A stretch of DNA of 8,853 bases from an uncultured Caulobacterales bacterium (GTDB lineage: Bacteria > Pseudomonadota > Alphaproteobacteria > Caulobacterales > Maricaulaceae): contig CALJNJ010000092.1 of NCBI GenBank assembly GCA_937981945.1, forward strand, positions 1 through 8,853, given 5' to 3'. Each line of letters begins with the position of its first letter. Within the stretch, counting starts at the first letter, position 1. Positions 1 to 6,876 of this stretch are shown piece after piece. The notes under the pieces were generated by a model that was not told where the DNA came from, did not search any database, and worked only from the letters and a program-made list of their open reading frames with translations. The position numbers and the translations under genes are program-made.

Positions 1-49
1 ATTCGGTAATCTGATCGAAGATGACCGCTACGACAACATCCCTCACTAG
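1..49 (+). CDS. C-terminal tail of upstream gene, probably replicative DNA helicase DnaB (partial)
   Basis: Only 15 codons and a TAG stop (47-49) are inside the window; the codons start at base 2. The tail reads FGNLIEDDRYDNIPH, which resembles the short acidic ends of alphaproteobacterial DnaB helicases. In many Alphaproteobacteria dnaB lies directly upstream of alr on the same strand, and here alr starts 12 bases after the stop, so position supports the call more than the sequence does. DnaB would be the hexameric fork helicase. The fragment is too short for certainty; any gene ending upstream of alr would fit the sequence alone. Confidence 0.4.
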   Translation, partial: FGNLIEDDRYDNIPH

Positions 50-61
50 GCGAACCCTGTC

Positions 62-1180
62 ATGAACAATCAAGGCCCAATATTCTCCGCGCGGCCGGTC
101 CTGCGGATAGATTTGGGCGCGATCAAAGACAATTATCGCGCTATTAAAGACAAAGTCGGCAGTAAAGTGCAGGTGGCGGCTTCGGTCAAAGCGGATGCTT
201 ACGGGCTCGGGGCGGAGCGGGTCAGCCGCGCGCTTTACGGCGCGGGCTGCCGTGTATTTTTCGTGGCCACGGCCGGTGAAGGCAAAGGTGTCAGAACCGC
301 CGTCGGCGATAATGCCAGTATTTACGTGCTGAACGGTCCCGCGCCCCGTGATTTATCGCTGATATTTGGCTCTGATTTAAAACCGGTTATCAATTCACTG
401 ACACAGGCGCGCATTTGGGGTGACGCGATCAAATCCGTCAATAGCCCGCCCTTTTCAGCCATACATATCGATACCGGCATTAATCGTTTGGGGTTTCCGG
501 CTGATGAGTTTGAAAAATTTTGCAAAAACAAAAATCTTCAAGAAGCTCTGATGTTTGACCATGTCATGAGTCATTTGGCCTGCGCGCCTGATAAGGATGA
601 TCCTTATAACGAAGTTCAACTCAAGGCCTTTCAAAGATCCGCAGCCCGCCTGCCCTTAAAACCGCTGAGCCTGGCGAATACTGCCGGTGTTTATCTGGGA
701 AAATCTTATCATTTCAATATGGTCCGCCCCGGAATTGGCCTTTACGGAGGCTGCGCGACCAACACGCCGAAACAGGAAAATGTCAAACCGGTGGTTTCCC
801 TGATGGCACCGGTTCTGCAAATCCGAACGCTTAAGGCCGGTGATCGTGTCGGATATAATTCGCTGTTTACGGCCGGCAAAGACATGACCATTGCCGTTGT
901 CGGCGCAGGCTATGCCGACGGTATTCCGGTATCGAGCAGCTCCGAAGGCGAAACCTTTTCGGGCTTTGCCACCGTACAAAGCCGCCGCGTCCCTATTATT
1001 GGCCGGGTTTCCATGGATTTGACCGTTCTTGATATCTCAGAGCTGAATAAGGTTCCGCGAATTGGCGATTGGGCGGAGTTCCTCGGAAGCAATTTCGAAA
1101 AAGACGCGAAGGATGCGTCTTTGCTGAATTATGAAAGGCTGATCAGCCTCAGCACGCGAGCCAAGCGCGAATATAAATAA
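62..1180 (+). CDS. alr: Alanine racemase (PLP-dependent)
   Basis: Cytoplasmic enzyme that interconverts L- and D-alanine, supplying D-Ala for peptidoglycan. The length, 372 residues, is normal for the family. The N-terminal TIM-barrel carries the PLP lysine K43 in SVKADAYGLG. The substrate-binding arginine is R142 in IDTGINRLGF. The C-terminal beta domain holds the second catalytic base Y265 in DRVGYNSLF, followed by GAGYADG and the GRVSMD motif (S317-D319). The C-terminus ends in the usual Arg-rich stretch (STRAKREY). H135 stands where the Geobacillus enzyme has the carbamylated lysine K129. The ATG at 62 is chosen because the family N-terminus starts just after it; there is no clear Shine-Dalgarno in the 12-base gap after the upstream stop, so translation may be coupled to that gene. 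It ends in TAA, abutting the convergent lipoprotein gene. A catabolic (dadX-like) role is possible, but the probable dnaB neighbour favours the biosynthetic enzyme. Confidence 0.96.
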   Translation: MNNQGPIFSARPVLRIDLGAIKDNYRAIKDKVGSKVQVAASVKADAYGLGAERVSRALYGAGCRVFFVATAGEGKGVRTAVGDNASIYVLNGPAPRDLSLIFGSDLKPVINSLTQARIWGDAIKSVNSPPFSAIHIDTGINRLGFPADEFEKFCKNKNLQEALMFDHVMSHLACAPDKDDPYNEVQLKAFQRSAARLPLKPLSLANTAGVYLGKSYHFNMVRPGIGLYGGCATNTPKQENVKPVVSLMAPVLQIRTLKAGDRVGYNSLFTAGKDMTIAVVGAGYADGIPVSSSSEGETFSGFATVQSRRVPIIGRVSMDLTVLDISELNKVPRIGDWAEFLGSNFEKDAKDASLLNYERLISLSTRAKREYK

Positions 1181-2200
1181 TCAATCCAGCCGGCTCGACG
1201 GCTTCTCTTCAACAATGATTTTCCCGGGATCGCCCGGAATATCGTGCGGTTCAAACACTAATTGGTTGGTGGTAAAGTTGATGTAGAAACTTTTATCGGC
1301 AAAAAGACCGGCGCCTGCCACCACCAGGGCTTCATCTTCAAAGCCCAAAACTTTGAGATGTTCAAAATTCATCACTATAAAATCGTTTTCGCCCCAATCC
1401 ATACGGCCCGCTCGCATGCCTTTGACTTTGACGCGGACGGCGGGATCAAACTCTCCGACAGCGCCTTGGATTTCCCAATCTTTTCGAAGACGGCGTTTCA
1501 GTCTGTTAATGGTGGGAATAATTGCCGTATCCCAATTCATGACATTAAATTCCGCGCCCGAGTCCAAAAGAGCCGGCAACAGGTGATTGCCGAGCCGTAA
1601 ATCAAAAAAGTGCAAAGCCGATTTGCCCCGACCTTCGGCGTTCTCATAAAGTGACACTTCCCTCCATTCGAACGGCAATTTTGGCTGCGGGTACCGGGCG
1701 GGGATTAAATGCAATAATCGATCATTGGCATCAACCAGCAGGCTGTAATCCCCCAAAACATCCATACCGATCAATCCAAACGGCAAAACTTCATTCTCTT
1801 CGTTCTCTCGCTTGGGCAGAACAGCGACCGGTAGGTTTTTCAGCTTCAGATCGGAAAATCCGAGAATATCCAAATCAATCATTGGAAACTGGCCCGTATT
1901 TACAAGTCCGTAAATATTGGCAAATCCGGCATCTGCAGATTGGGATATCAACGCCCCGGCTTGATCTGCGAACACAGCCGTTCGGGTCGCGCCTGTATCA
2001 ATCAAAAAGCTTTCGGGGCCTTGGCTTGTCATTCCTTCGATTAAAAACAAGCCGTGGTCACTTCGCTTATAGGTCAGTGTCACCACACCTTGCTTCTTCA
2101 AGAGCTTACTTAAGACCGGTTTCCCCTGAGGGGTATTGGTTGCGCACCCACTCAAAAGAACTGATAAAAGAGCTGCAATGATGAAAACAAAATATCGCAC
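1181..2200 (-). CDS. Lipoprotein with two retropepsin-like aspartic protease domains
   Basis: The 339-residue product begins with a lipoprotein signal peptide: a hydrophobic core at residues 4-16 and lipobox L-S-G-C with lipidated C19, so it is probably membrane-anchored and faces the periplasm. Two aspartyl protease signatures are visible: D68-T-G-A in FLIDTGATRTAVF, and D213-S-G-A in ALLDSGAEFNVMN. Each is followed by a psi-loop-like segment (GLIGMDVLGDY after the first, VAGAGLFADKSFYIN after the second). Retroviral-type proteases normally have one such motif and dimerise; here one chain supplies both, as in pepsin-like bilobed enzymes. The substrate cannot be read from the sequence, and proteolytic activity is inferred from the motifs. 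The start codon is GTG (2198-2200); no in-frame Met follows in the signal peptide, so this start is needed to keep the signal. It lies on the same strand just downstream of rnpB and may be read from the rnpB promoter. There is no strong Shine-Dalgarno; a small hairpin sits one base upstream of the GTG. Confidence 0.8.
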   Translation of the reverse strand: MRYFVFIIAALLSVLLSGCATNTPQGKPVLSKLLKKQGVVTLTYKRSDHGLFLIEGMTSQGPESFLIDTGATRTAVFADQAGALISQSADAGFANIYGLVNTGQFPMIDLDILGFSDLKLKNLPVAVLPKRENEENEVLPFGLIGMDVLGDYSLLVDANDRLLHLIPARYPQPKLPFEWREVSLYENAEGRGKSALHFFDLRLGNHLLPALLDSGAEFNVMNWDTAIIPTINRLKRRLRKDWEIQGAVGEFDPAVRVKVKGMRAGRMDWGENDFIVMNFEHLKVLGFEDEALVVAGAGLFADKSFYINFTTNQLVFEPHDIPGDPGKIIVEEKPSSRLD

Positions 2201-2201
2201 A

Positions 2202-2219
2202 CTCTGTCTTAGGACAGAG
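2202..2219 (-). repeat. Perfect 7-bp inverted repeat between rnpB and the lipoprotein start
   Basis: CTCTGTC (2202-2208) and GACAGAG (2213-2219) are perfect inverted repeats around a 4-base loop. On the minus strand the hairpin lies 17 bases past the rnpB 3' end and one base before the GTG start of the lipoprotein gene, so it covers where a ribosome binding site would be. A pyrimidine-rich tract lies on its rnpB side (2221-2236, T-rich on the minus strand) rather than after the stem, so it is not a standard intrinsic terminator. It could be a translation-blocking stem, a barrier in RNase P RNA 3' end processing, a weak terminator or chance. Confidence 0.5.
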
Positions 2220-2236
2220 CGGCAAAAAAGAAAAGT

Positions 2237-2580
<344 letters not shown>

Positions 2581-2714
2581 GATTTACGCAAAGCACATTG
2601 AGTATTTAAGTCAATACCAATGCCGGTAATTCATTGTATTTTAACCACGATTTTTGGGCTTATTTTAAATCATCAAGAGTAATAAGTGAAGAAATTGGGG
2701 ATTTAAAACGTACG
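2581..2714. other. Divergent intergenic region between rnpB and the TadG-like gene
   Basis: This A+T-rich stretch of 134 bases separates the minus-strand rnpB from the plus-strand gene. It holds the rnpB promoter and must also contain the 5' region of the TadG-like gene. I see no convincing plus-strand -35/-10 pair at correct spacing. A purine-rich stretch GAAGAAATTGGGG (about 2688-2700) precedes the ATG at 2715, but sits rather far (about 14 bases) for a good Shine-Dalgarno. Confidence 0.6.
2586..2614 (-). promoter_or_regulatory. rnpB promoter (-35/-10)
   Basis: On the minus strand a -35 box TTGACT (2609-2614) is followed by a 17-base spacer and a weak -10-like TTGCGT (2586-2591). The P1 5' end of the RNase P RNA begins 5 bases further on, about where transcription from this -10 would start. 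The near-consensus -35, exact spacing and start position support it; the -10 itself is a poor match to TATAAT. Confidence 0.65.
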
Positions 2715-4166
2715 ATGATCAGGAAATATCTTAAAGATAGCTCCGGGCAATTTGCTCTTATTACTGCAATTTTCGCGGTTCCTCTCGTAATTTGCGCGGG
2801 CATAGCTATCGACACCGCATATCTCAATAAAAAGTCTACCGGGCTTCAGACTGCCTTGGACAGTGCCGCTTTGGCCGCTGTTATACCGGGGAATTTATCG
2901 GACAAAGAACGGGAAGATTACGCGGTTGAGGTTTTCAAAACCAATTACGAAGAATCGGCGGAAGTTGAGTTAATTGTCAATGCAACGCCTGCTCGTGTCG
3001 ATATTCAAGGAACAATTGAACAAAAAACAATATTCTTGGGTATTGGTGACAATACACTAAAAAGTCAAAACAAGGCCGCTGCCATTAAAACGGTAGAAGA
3101 AGTTATTTGCCTGATGACGCTGGACAGAACGGCTCGCGGCTCTTTAACAATCGAAAAAAATGCCGCAATCAATGCGCCCGGCTGTTCAATTCAGGTCAAT
3201 TCAGACGATCAAAACGCATTTATTGCTGCCGGTAATTATGTGCCGTCAGCCCAAAAAATATGTGTCCATGGCGGCGTCAACGGCAATGTTGGACCAAATA
3301 CTCAAGCTCAGTGTTCATATGTTGAAGACCCCTATGCCAATATTGAAGGCCCGCAATTTGTCGGTAACGAAGCCTGTCAGCACGGGCCAATCTCAAGCAT
3401 TATTTTTGACCTATTGTTCGTCAGAACACTGGAAGAGGCTGAAGCTGTGGTGGGCGGCACGTTGTCAGTCGGTTCTCCCGATAAGGTACTGACGCCCGGC
3501 GTTTATTGCGGCGGTCTGCATATCTACGATTCAAACGTAACCTTTGAACCCGGAACATATATCATTCATGACGGACCCTTATCAATCGGACATAATTCAG
3601 TCGTTGCCGGGGACGGTGTCACTTTTGTTTTTACGGGCGAAGATTCGTTTCTATATACTTATGACGAAGTCTCAATCGATTTAACGGCACCGTCGCGCGG
3701 TGAATATGCCGGCCTGATTTTTGCGCAGGACCGGGATGCCAGCGCCGGGGAAACGTCTATCATCAAAGGCAGCGCCGATATTAAATTGGTCGGAACATCT
3801 TATTTCCCAACTCAAGATCTTTTTGTCGGCGGGCTGGGCCATATGGGTGCTAACTCTCCGGCCATGGCTTTTATCGCCGAAAACATGACACTGACATCTG
3901 ATATCGATGATGTCATTTCCGAAAACGAAGCCAATTTTCAATACTTCAGGTCAGTTATTGAAATGCTGGCGGTTATGGCGCGCGAAGACGGACTTACAGA
4001 TTACGCCGTCAGCGCCGCAAATACCGGTAGCCTGGAACAGGATTTTACAACGACTATTCTCACAAATATCAGCAGCCACAGATCATCCGGTCTTCCGCCG
4101 GTTTTGCCCCGGTCTGACGGCGGCGCACGTTTAATCAGTACAGACGACACACCCCTTCAAAAATAG
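2715..4166 (+). CDS. TadG-like Flp pilus-assembly / surface protein
   Basis: The 483-residue protein has the TadE/TadG N-terminus: a short basic start (MIRKYLKDSSGQFA), one membrane segment at about 13-32 with the pseudopilin-like V-x-x-G-I-A-I-D end (D33), then amphipathic LQTALDSAALAAV (44-56). The long remainder should be extracytoplasmic. It starts with C132-L-M-T-L-D and C157-S-I-Q-V-N-S, continues through C183, C200, C221 and VYCGG (C265), and then shows repetitive beta-rich sequence (LHIYDSN, TFEPGTYII, GPLSIGHNS, GVTFVF), suggesting a beta-helix-like domain. Six ectodomain cysteines could form disulfides. In the tad system TadG is a minor pilin-like or envelope-associated component, but no other tad gene is here and no von Willebrand A domain was recognised. 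The frame stays open upstream to a TTG at 2634, but family N-termini match the ATG at 2715. The exact role is unknown. Confidence 0.8.
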   Translation: MIRKYLKDSSGQFALITAIFAVPLVICAGIAIDTAYLNKKSTGLQTALDSAALAAVIPGNLSDKEREDYAVEVFKTNYEESAEVELIVNATPARVDIQGTIEQKTIFLGIGDNTLKSQNKAAAIKTVEEVICLMTLDRTARGSLTIEKNAAINAPGCSIQVNSDDQNAFIAAGNYVPSAQKICVHGGVNGNVGPNTQAQCSYVEDPYANIEGPQFVGNEACQHGPISSIIFDLLFVRTLEEAEAVVGGTLSVGSPDKVLTPGVYCGGLHIYDSNVTFEPGTYIIHDGPLSIGHNSVVAGDGVTFVFTGEDSFLYTYDEVSIDLTAPSRGEYAGLIFAQDRDASAGETSIIKGSADIKLVGTSYFPTQDLFVGGLGHMGANSPAMAFIAENMTLTSDIDDVISENEANFQYFRSVIEMLAVMAREDGLTDYAVSAANTGSLEQDFTTTILTNISSHRSSGLPPVLPRSDGGARLISTDDTPLQK

Positions 4167-4190
4167 CCCGCTTGAATCTTGAGTTGATAC

Positions 4191-5123
4191 ATGCAGACTG
4201 CTTCAATGCAGTCTACAAACCTTGATGATTTTCAACTCGAATTAGGCAGTTCATCTGAAATCGCGTTAGCTATAGCGCTTTTCGTCATGATGCTCTCTGT
4301 GGCCTTAAGCTTAGTCCCTGTTGATTTTAAAAAGGTCTTGGAAAAGCCGCGCCCATATTTCGCCGGCGTCATCGGCCAAATAATTGGTCTGCCTTTGCTG
4401 ACTTATATTATTTGCCTGATCGTCAATCCCCACCCCACACTCGCGCTCGGCATGTTGATCGTGGCGTGTTGCCCGGGCGGCACGGTATCCAATCTGATTT
4501 CAATGATCGGCAAAGCCAATGTGGCCTTGTCTGTATCCATGACGGCGACCAGCAGTCTTTTTGCCGCCTTTTGTACGCCGGTAACAATCCTGTTCTGGAC
4601 ATCCCTTTACGGCCCGACTGCGGAACTTTTGCAAACGGTCGACTTTAGCGTCTGGCAGTTTCTCAAACAAACATTTGTCTTACTGGCTGTGCCTTTGACC
4701 ATCGGCATGTCGTTCAGACACTTTTTCCCGGAAATCGCCCGCAAAATTTCCAAACCACTGAGCTTGGTCGCTTTTCTGTTGTTAATGGTCATTATTGTTG
4801 CCGGGCTTCAAAAATATTGGCGTGACTTTCTGGAAATGGGCGCCTTTGTCATAGGGCTCGCGATCGTGCACAATATTTTGGCTTTTATTCTCGGGTATTT
4901 AATGGGCGTCATATCCGGCGCAGACAGAGCGTCAAAACGGGCCCTCACCATTGAAATCGGCATCCAAAACTCAGGATTGGCAATAGTCATATTGCTGACG
5001 GCCTTGGCCGGGTTTGGCGGCGCAGCGGCGATCATAGGCGTTTGGGGCACTTGGCACATCGTTGCCGGATTAGTATTAATCAGTATATTCCGTTGGCAAG
5101 ATCGGAGAATTCAAAATGTATGA
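4191..5123 (+). CDS. Bile acid:sodium symporter (BASS) family transporter
   Basis: This 310-residue inner-membrane protein has about nine to ten hydrophobic segments (around 24-43, 57-78, 84-104, 112-136, 158-176, 188-206, 214-240, 259-275, 278-300). The family core motifs are present: CCPGGTVSN (93-101) and EIGIQNSGLA (255-264). By spacing to the structurally known Neisseria homologue, S100, N101, S114, T118, E255 and Q259 correspond to its sodium-site residues, so Na+-coupled import is likely. BASS proteins carry organic anions such as bile acids, pyruvate or pantoate; the substrate here is not readable. It begins 24 bases after the TadG-like gene and overlaps the amidohydrolase by 8 bases, which suggests it imports that enzyme's substrate. 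The start at 4191 has a GAG-containing stretch (TTGAG, 4179-4183) upstream; a second ATG at 4206 would remove five residues. Confidence 0.9.
   Translation: MQTASMQSTNLDDFQLELGSSSEIALAIALFVMMLSVALSLVPVDFKKVLEKPRPYFAGVIGQIIGLPLLTYIICLIVNPHPTLALGMLIVACCPGGTVSNLISMIGKANVALSVSMTATSSLFAAFCTPVTILFWTSLYGPTAELLQTVDFSVWQFLKQTFVLLAVPLTIGMSFRHFFPEIARKISKPLSLVAFLLLMVIIVAGLQKYWRDFLEMGAFVIGLAIVHNILAFILGYLMGVISGADRASKRALTIEIGIQNSGLAIVILLTALAGFGGAAAIIGVWGTWHIVAGLVLISIFRWQDRRIQNV
4195..4214. repeat. Inverted repeat across the transporter start codons
   Basis: AGACTGC (4195-4201) and GCAGTCT (4208-4214) form a 7-bp perfect stem with a 6-base loop. It begins just after the ATG at 4191 and has the alternative ATG (4206-4208) at the loop/stem edge. 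A stem here could slow translation initiation at the first start and hide the second. It is also part of the coding sequence, and chance is a fair explanation. Confidence 0.4.
5104..5107 (+). promoter_or_regulatory. Ribosome binding site of the amidohydrolase gene
   Basis: GGAG, 8 bases before the ATG at 5116, lies inside the last codons of the transporter gene. It supports the 5116 start and the 8-base overlap with the preceding frame. Confidence 0.75.
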
Positions 5124-6876
5124 CCTCATCATTCAAAACGGCTCTGTTCTGGACGGAACAGGATCTGAAGCTTTCACCGCAGATATTGCCGTTAAAGACG
5201 GGAAAATTTCCGAAATCGGCCAAGGGCTGACCGGCGGTAAAAAGACCATCAATGCCAATGGCTGTATCGTGACACCCGGCTTTATCGACCTGCACACCCA
5301 TTATGACGGCCAAATCAGCTGGGACCAAGAAATGAAGCCCTCGGTTAATCACGGCGTAACAACGGTCGTGATGGGCAATTGCGGCGTCGGATTTGCGCCG
5401 TGCCGCAAAGGTGATCAAGACAGGCTGGTCCGTTTGATGGAAGGCGTTGAAGATCTTCCGGGAACGGTCCTGCACGAAGGCATAAGCTGGAACTGGGAAA
5501 GCTTTGGAGAATATCTTCAAGCCATTGATGACATTCCCCACACAATCGATTTTGCCGCCATGGTGACCCACGATCCCATTCGGGTTTACGCCATGGGTGA
5601 TCGGGCCATATTCAATGAGCCGGCCAATGAGAATGATATCGCGGCCATGCAGGAATTGGTGCGTGAAGCCATGAATGCAGGCGCGATCGGTCTGTCGATC
5701 GGCCGATCTGACGCCCACAAAACCGCAGACGGAGATTGGACCCCCTCATCGGAAGCCGACGAAGCGGAATTAATCGGGTTGGCGAACGTCCTCAAAGACA
5801 TGGATAAAGGCGTGCTTCAAGTGGTCAATGATTTTGACATGATGCGTCCCGGCAATACGTTCGACAAAGAGTTTGATCTGATGGAGGCCTTCTTCCGGGC
5901 CGGTAACCGGCCGTCCTCCATTTCTTTGATGCAAAGAGATTTCGCCCCGGATGATTGGATTAAAACCATTCAGCGCTCCGAACAGCTCAATAGCGAAGGC
6001 TTTGATGTTAGCTTTCAGGTCGCCCCGCGCGGTATCGGCGTCTTTCAAGGCCTTGATCTGACCTTTCACCCCCTCATGGCTTTTCCGAGCTATTTGGCTA
6101 TTCGTGATCTGCCCCTAAGCGAGCGTGTCGCCATAATGAAGACGCCGGGCTATAAAGAAAAAATGCTCGCGGAGACACCTGTTCAGCTTTCGGGAGAAGG
6201 CTCAACCGTACCGCCCATGACCGATGTTCTGATTGCCCAATATGAGGCATTTTCAGAGAAGAACTTCGTTCTCGATCAAGACGGTAAACCGCATTACGAA
6301 CAGTCACGGGACAATTCTATTGCAGGCCTTGCCCGCAAGGACGGTATGACAGCCTTTGAAAAGGTCTATGATCTTCTGCTCGAAGACGATGGCCGAGCCA
6401 TGATTTATTATCCCATCTATAATTATACGGACTGGAATTACGACGCTGTCTACAAAATGATGAATCATGACAAAGCCCTGCCGGGCCTGTCCGATGGCGG
6501 CGCCCATGTCGGTTTTATTTGCGATGCCAGCTTTCCGACTTATTTGCTGTCTTACTGGACCCGAGATCGCATTCGTGAAGGCCGCCCGGGCATGGATTTG
6601 GCCAAAGCCATTCATATGCTGACGGCGAAAAGCGCCGACTATCTGGGCCTCAAAGACAGGGGGCAAATCAAAGTTGGTATGAAAGCGGATATAAACGTCA
6701 TCGATTATGACAATTTGGATCTTGGCGTTCCTGAATTGGTGAAAGATCTGCCGGCCGGCGGGCAAAGATTACTCCAGCCTGTCAAAGGCTATAAAGCGAC
6801 CTTTGTTTCAGGCAAACAAGTGATTAGCGATGATCAAGTTACGAGCGAAAGACCCGGCCGATTGGTTAGAGCATAA
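5116..6876 (+). CDS. Amidohydrolase family protein, N-acyl-D-amino-acid deacylase-like
   Basis: The 586-residue protein has the amidohydrolase layout: an N-terminal beta-sandwich strand set (MYDLIIQNGSVLDGTG), then the metal-binding H60-x-H62 with D64 in PGFIDLHTHYDGQ, GNCGVGFAPC with C89 and C96, MVTHDPIRVYAMG with H152, and the late aspartate D460 in LSDGGAH. The C-terminal GQIKVGMKADINVID is the usual return to the small domain. This resembles the D-aminoacylase (N-acyl-D-amino-acid deacylase) branch, which hydrolyses amide bonds. However, between about 205 and 300, where D-aminoacylases have two zinc-binding histidines, this protein reads VLQVVNDFD and SISLMQRDF with no histidine. The family is also longer here than typical D-aminoacylases (about 480-500 residues). 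It is cytoplasmic, with no signal peptide. The start follows a good GGAG. It overlaps the transporter upstream and the ligase downstream, so it probably supplies a carboxylate to the ligase. The exact substrate is unknown; a cyclic amide or N-acyl compound is possible. Confidence 0.82.
   Translation: MYDLIIQNGSVLDGTGSEAFTADIAVKDGKISEIGQGLTGGKKTINANGCIVTPGFIDLHTHYDGQISWDQEMKPSVNHGVTTVVMGNCGVGFAPCRKGDQDRLVRLMEGVEDLPGTVLHEGISWNWESFGEYLQAIDDIPHTIDFAAMVTHDPIRVYAMGDRAIFNEPANENDIAAMQELVREAMNAGAIGLSIGRSDAHKTADGDWTPSSEADEAELIGLANVLKDMDKGVLQVVNDFDMMRPGNTFDKEFDLMEAFFRAGNRPSSISLMQRDFAPDDWIKTIQRSEQLNSEGFDVSFQVAPRGIGVFQGLDLTFHPLMAFPSYLAIRDLPLSERVAIMKTPGYKEKMLAETPVQLSGEGSTVPPMTDVLIAQYEAFSEKNFVLDQDGKPHYEQSRDNSIAGLARKDGMTAFEKVYDLLLEDDGRAMIYYPIYNYTDWNYDAVYKMMNHDKALPGLSDGGAHVGFICDASFPTYLLSYWTRDRIREGRPGMDLAKAIHMLTAKSADYLGLKDRGQIKVGMKADINVIDYDNLDLGVPELVKDLPAGGQRLLQPVKGYKATFVSGKQVISDDQVTSERPGRLVRA

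Noticed and set aside
1651..2181. Plus-strand open frame of 176 codons
   Set aside because: It is antisense to the lipoprotein gene; the product is compositionally odd and lacks any domain.
2202..2236. Intrinsic terminator of rnpB
   Set aside because: The T-rich tract lies before the stem in the direction of transcription, not after it, so the standard hairpin plus T-run is absent.
2635..2670. Plus-strand promoter for the TadG-like gene
   Set aside because: TTGTAT and TATTTT look promoter-like, but the spacing is about 20 bases, too long to support a call.
2634..2714. Upstream extension of the TadG-like gene to a TTG start
   Set aside because: It adds 27 residues that do not resemble the family N-terminus, and the ATG at 2715 gives the expected short basic start before the membrane segment.
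5080..5718. Minus-strand open frame of 212 codons
   Set aside because: It is antisense to the amidohydrolase, whose frame has strong family motifs; the minus-strand product has none.
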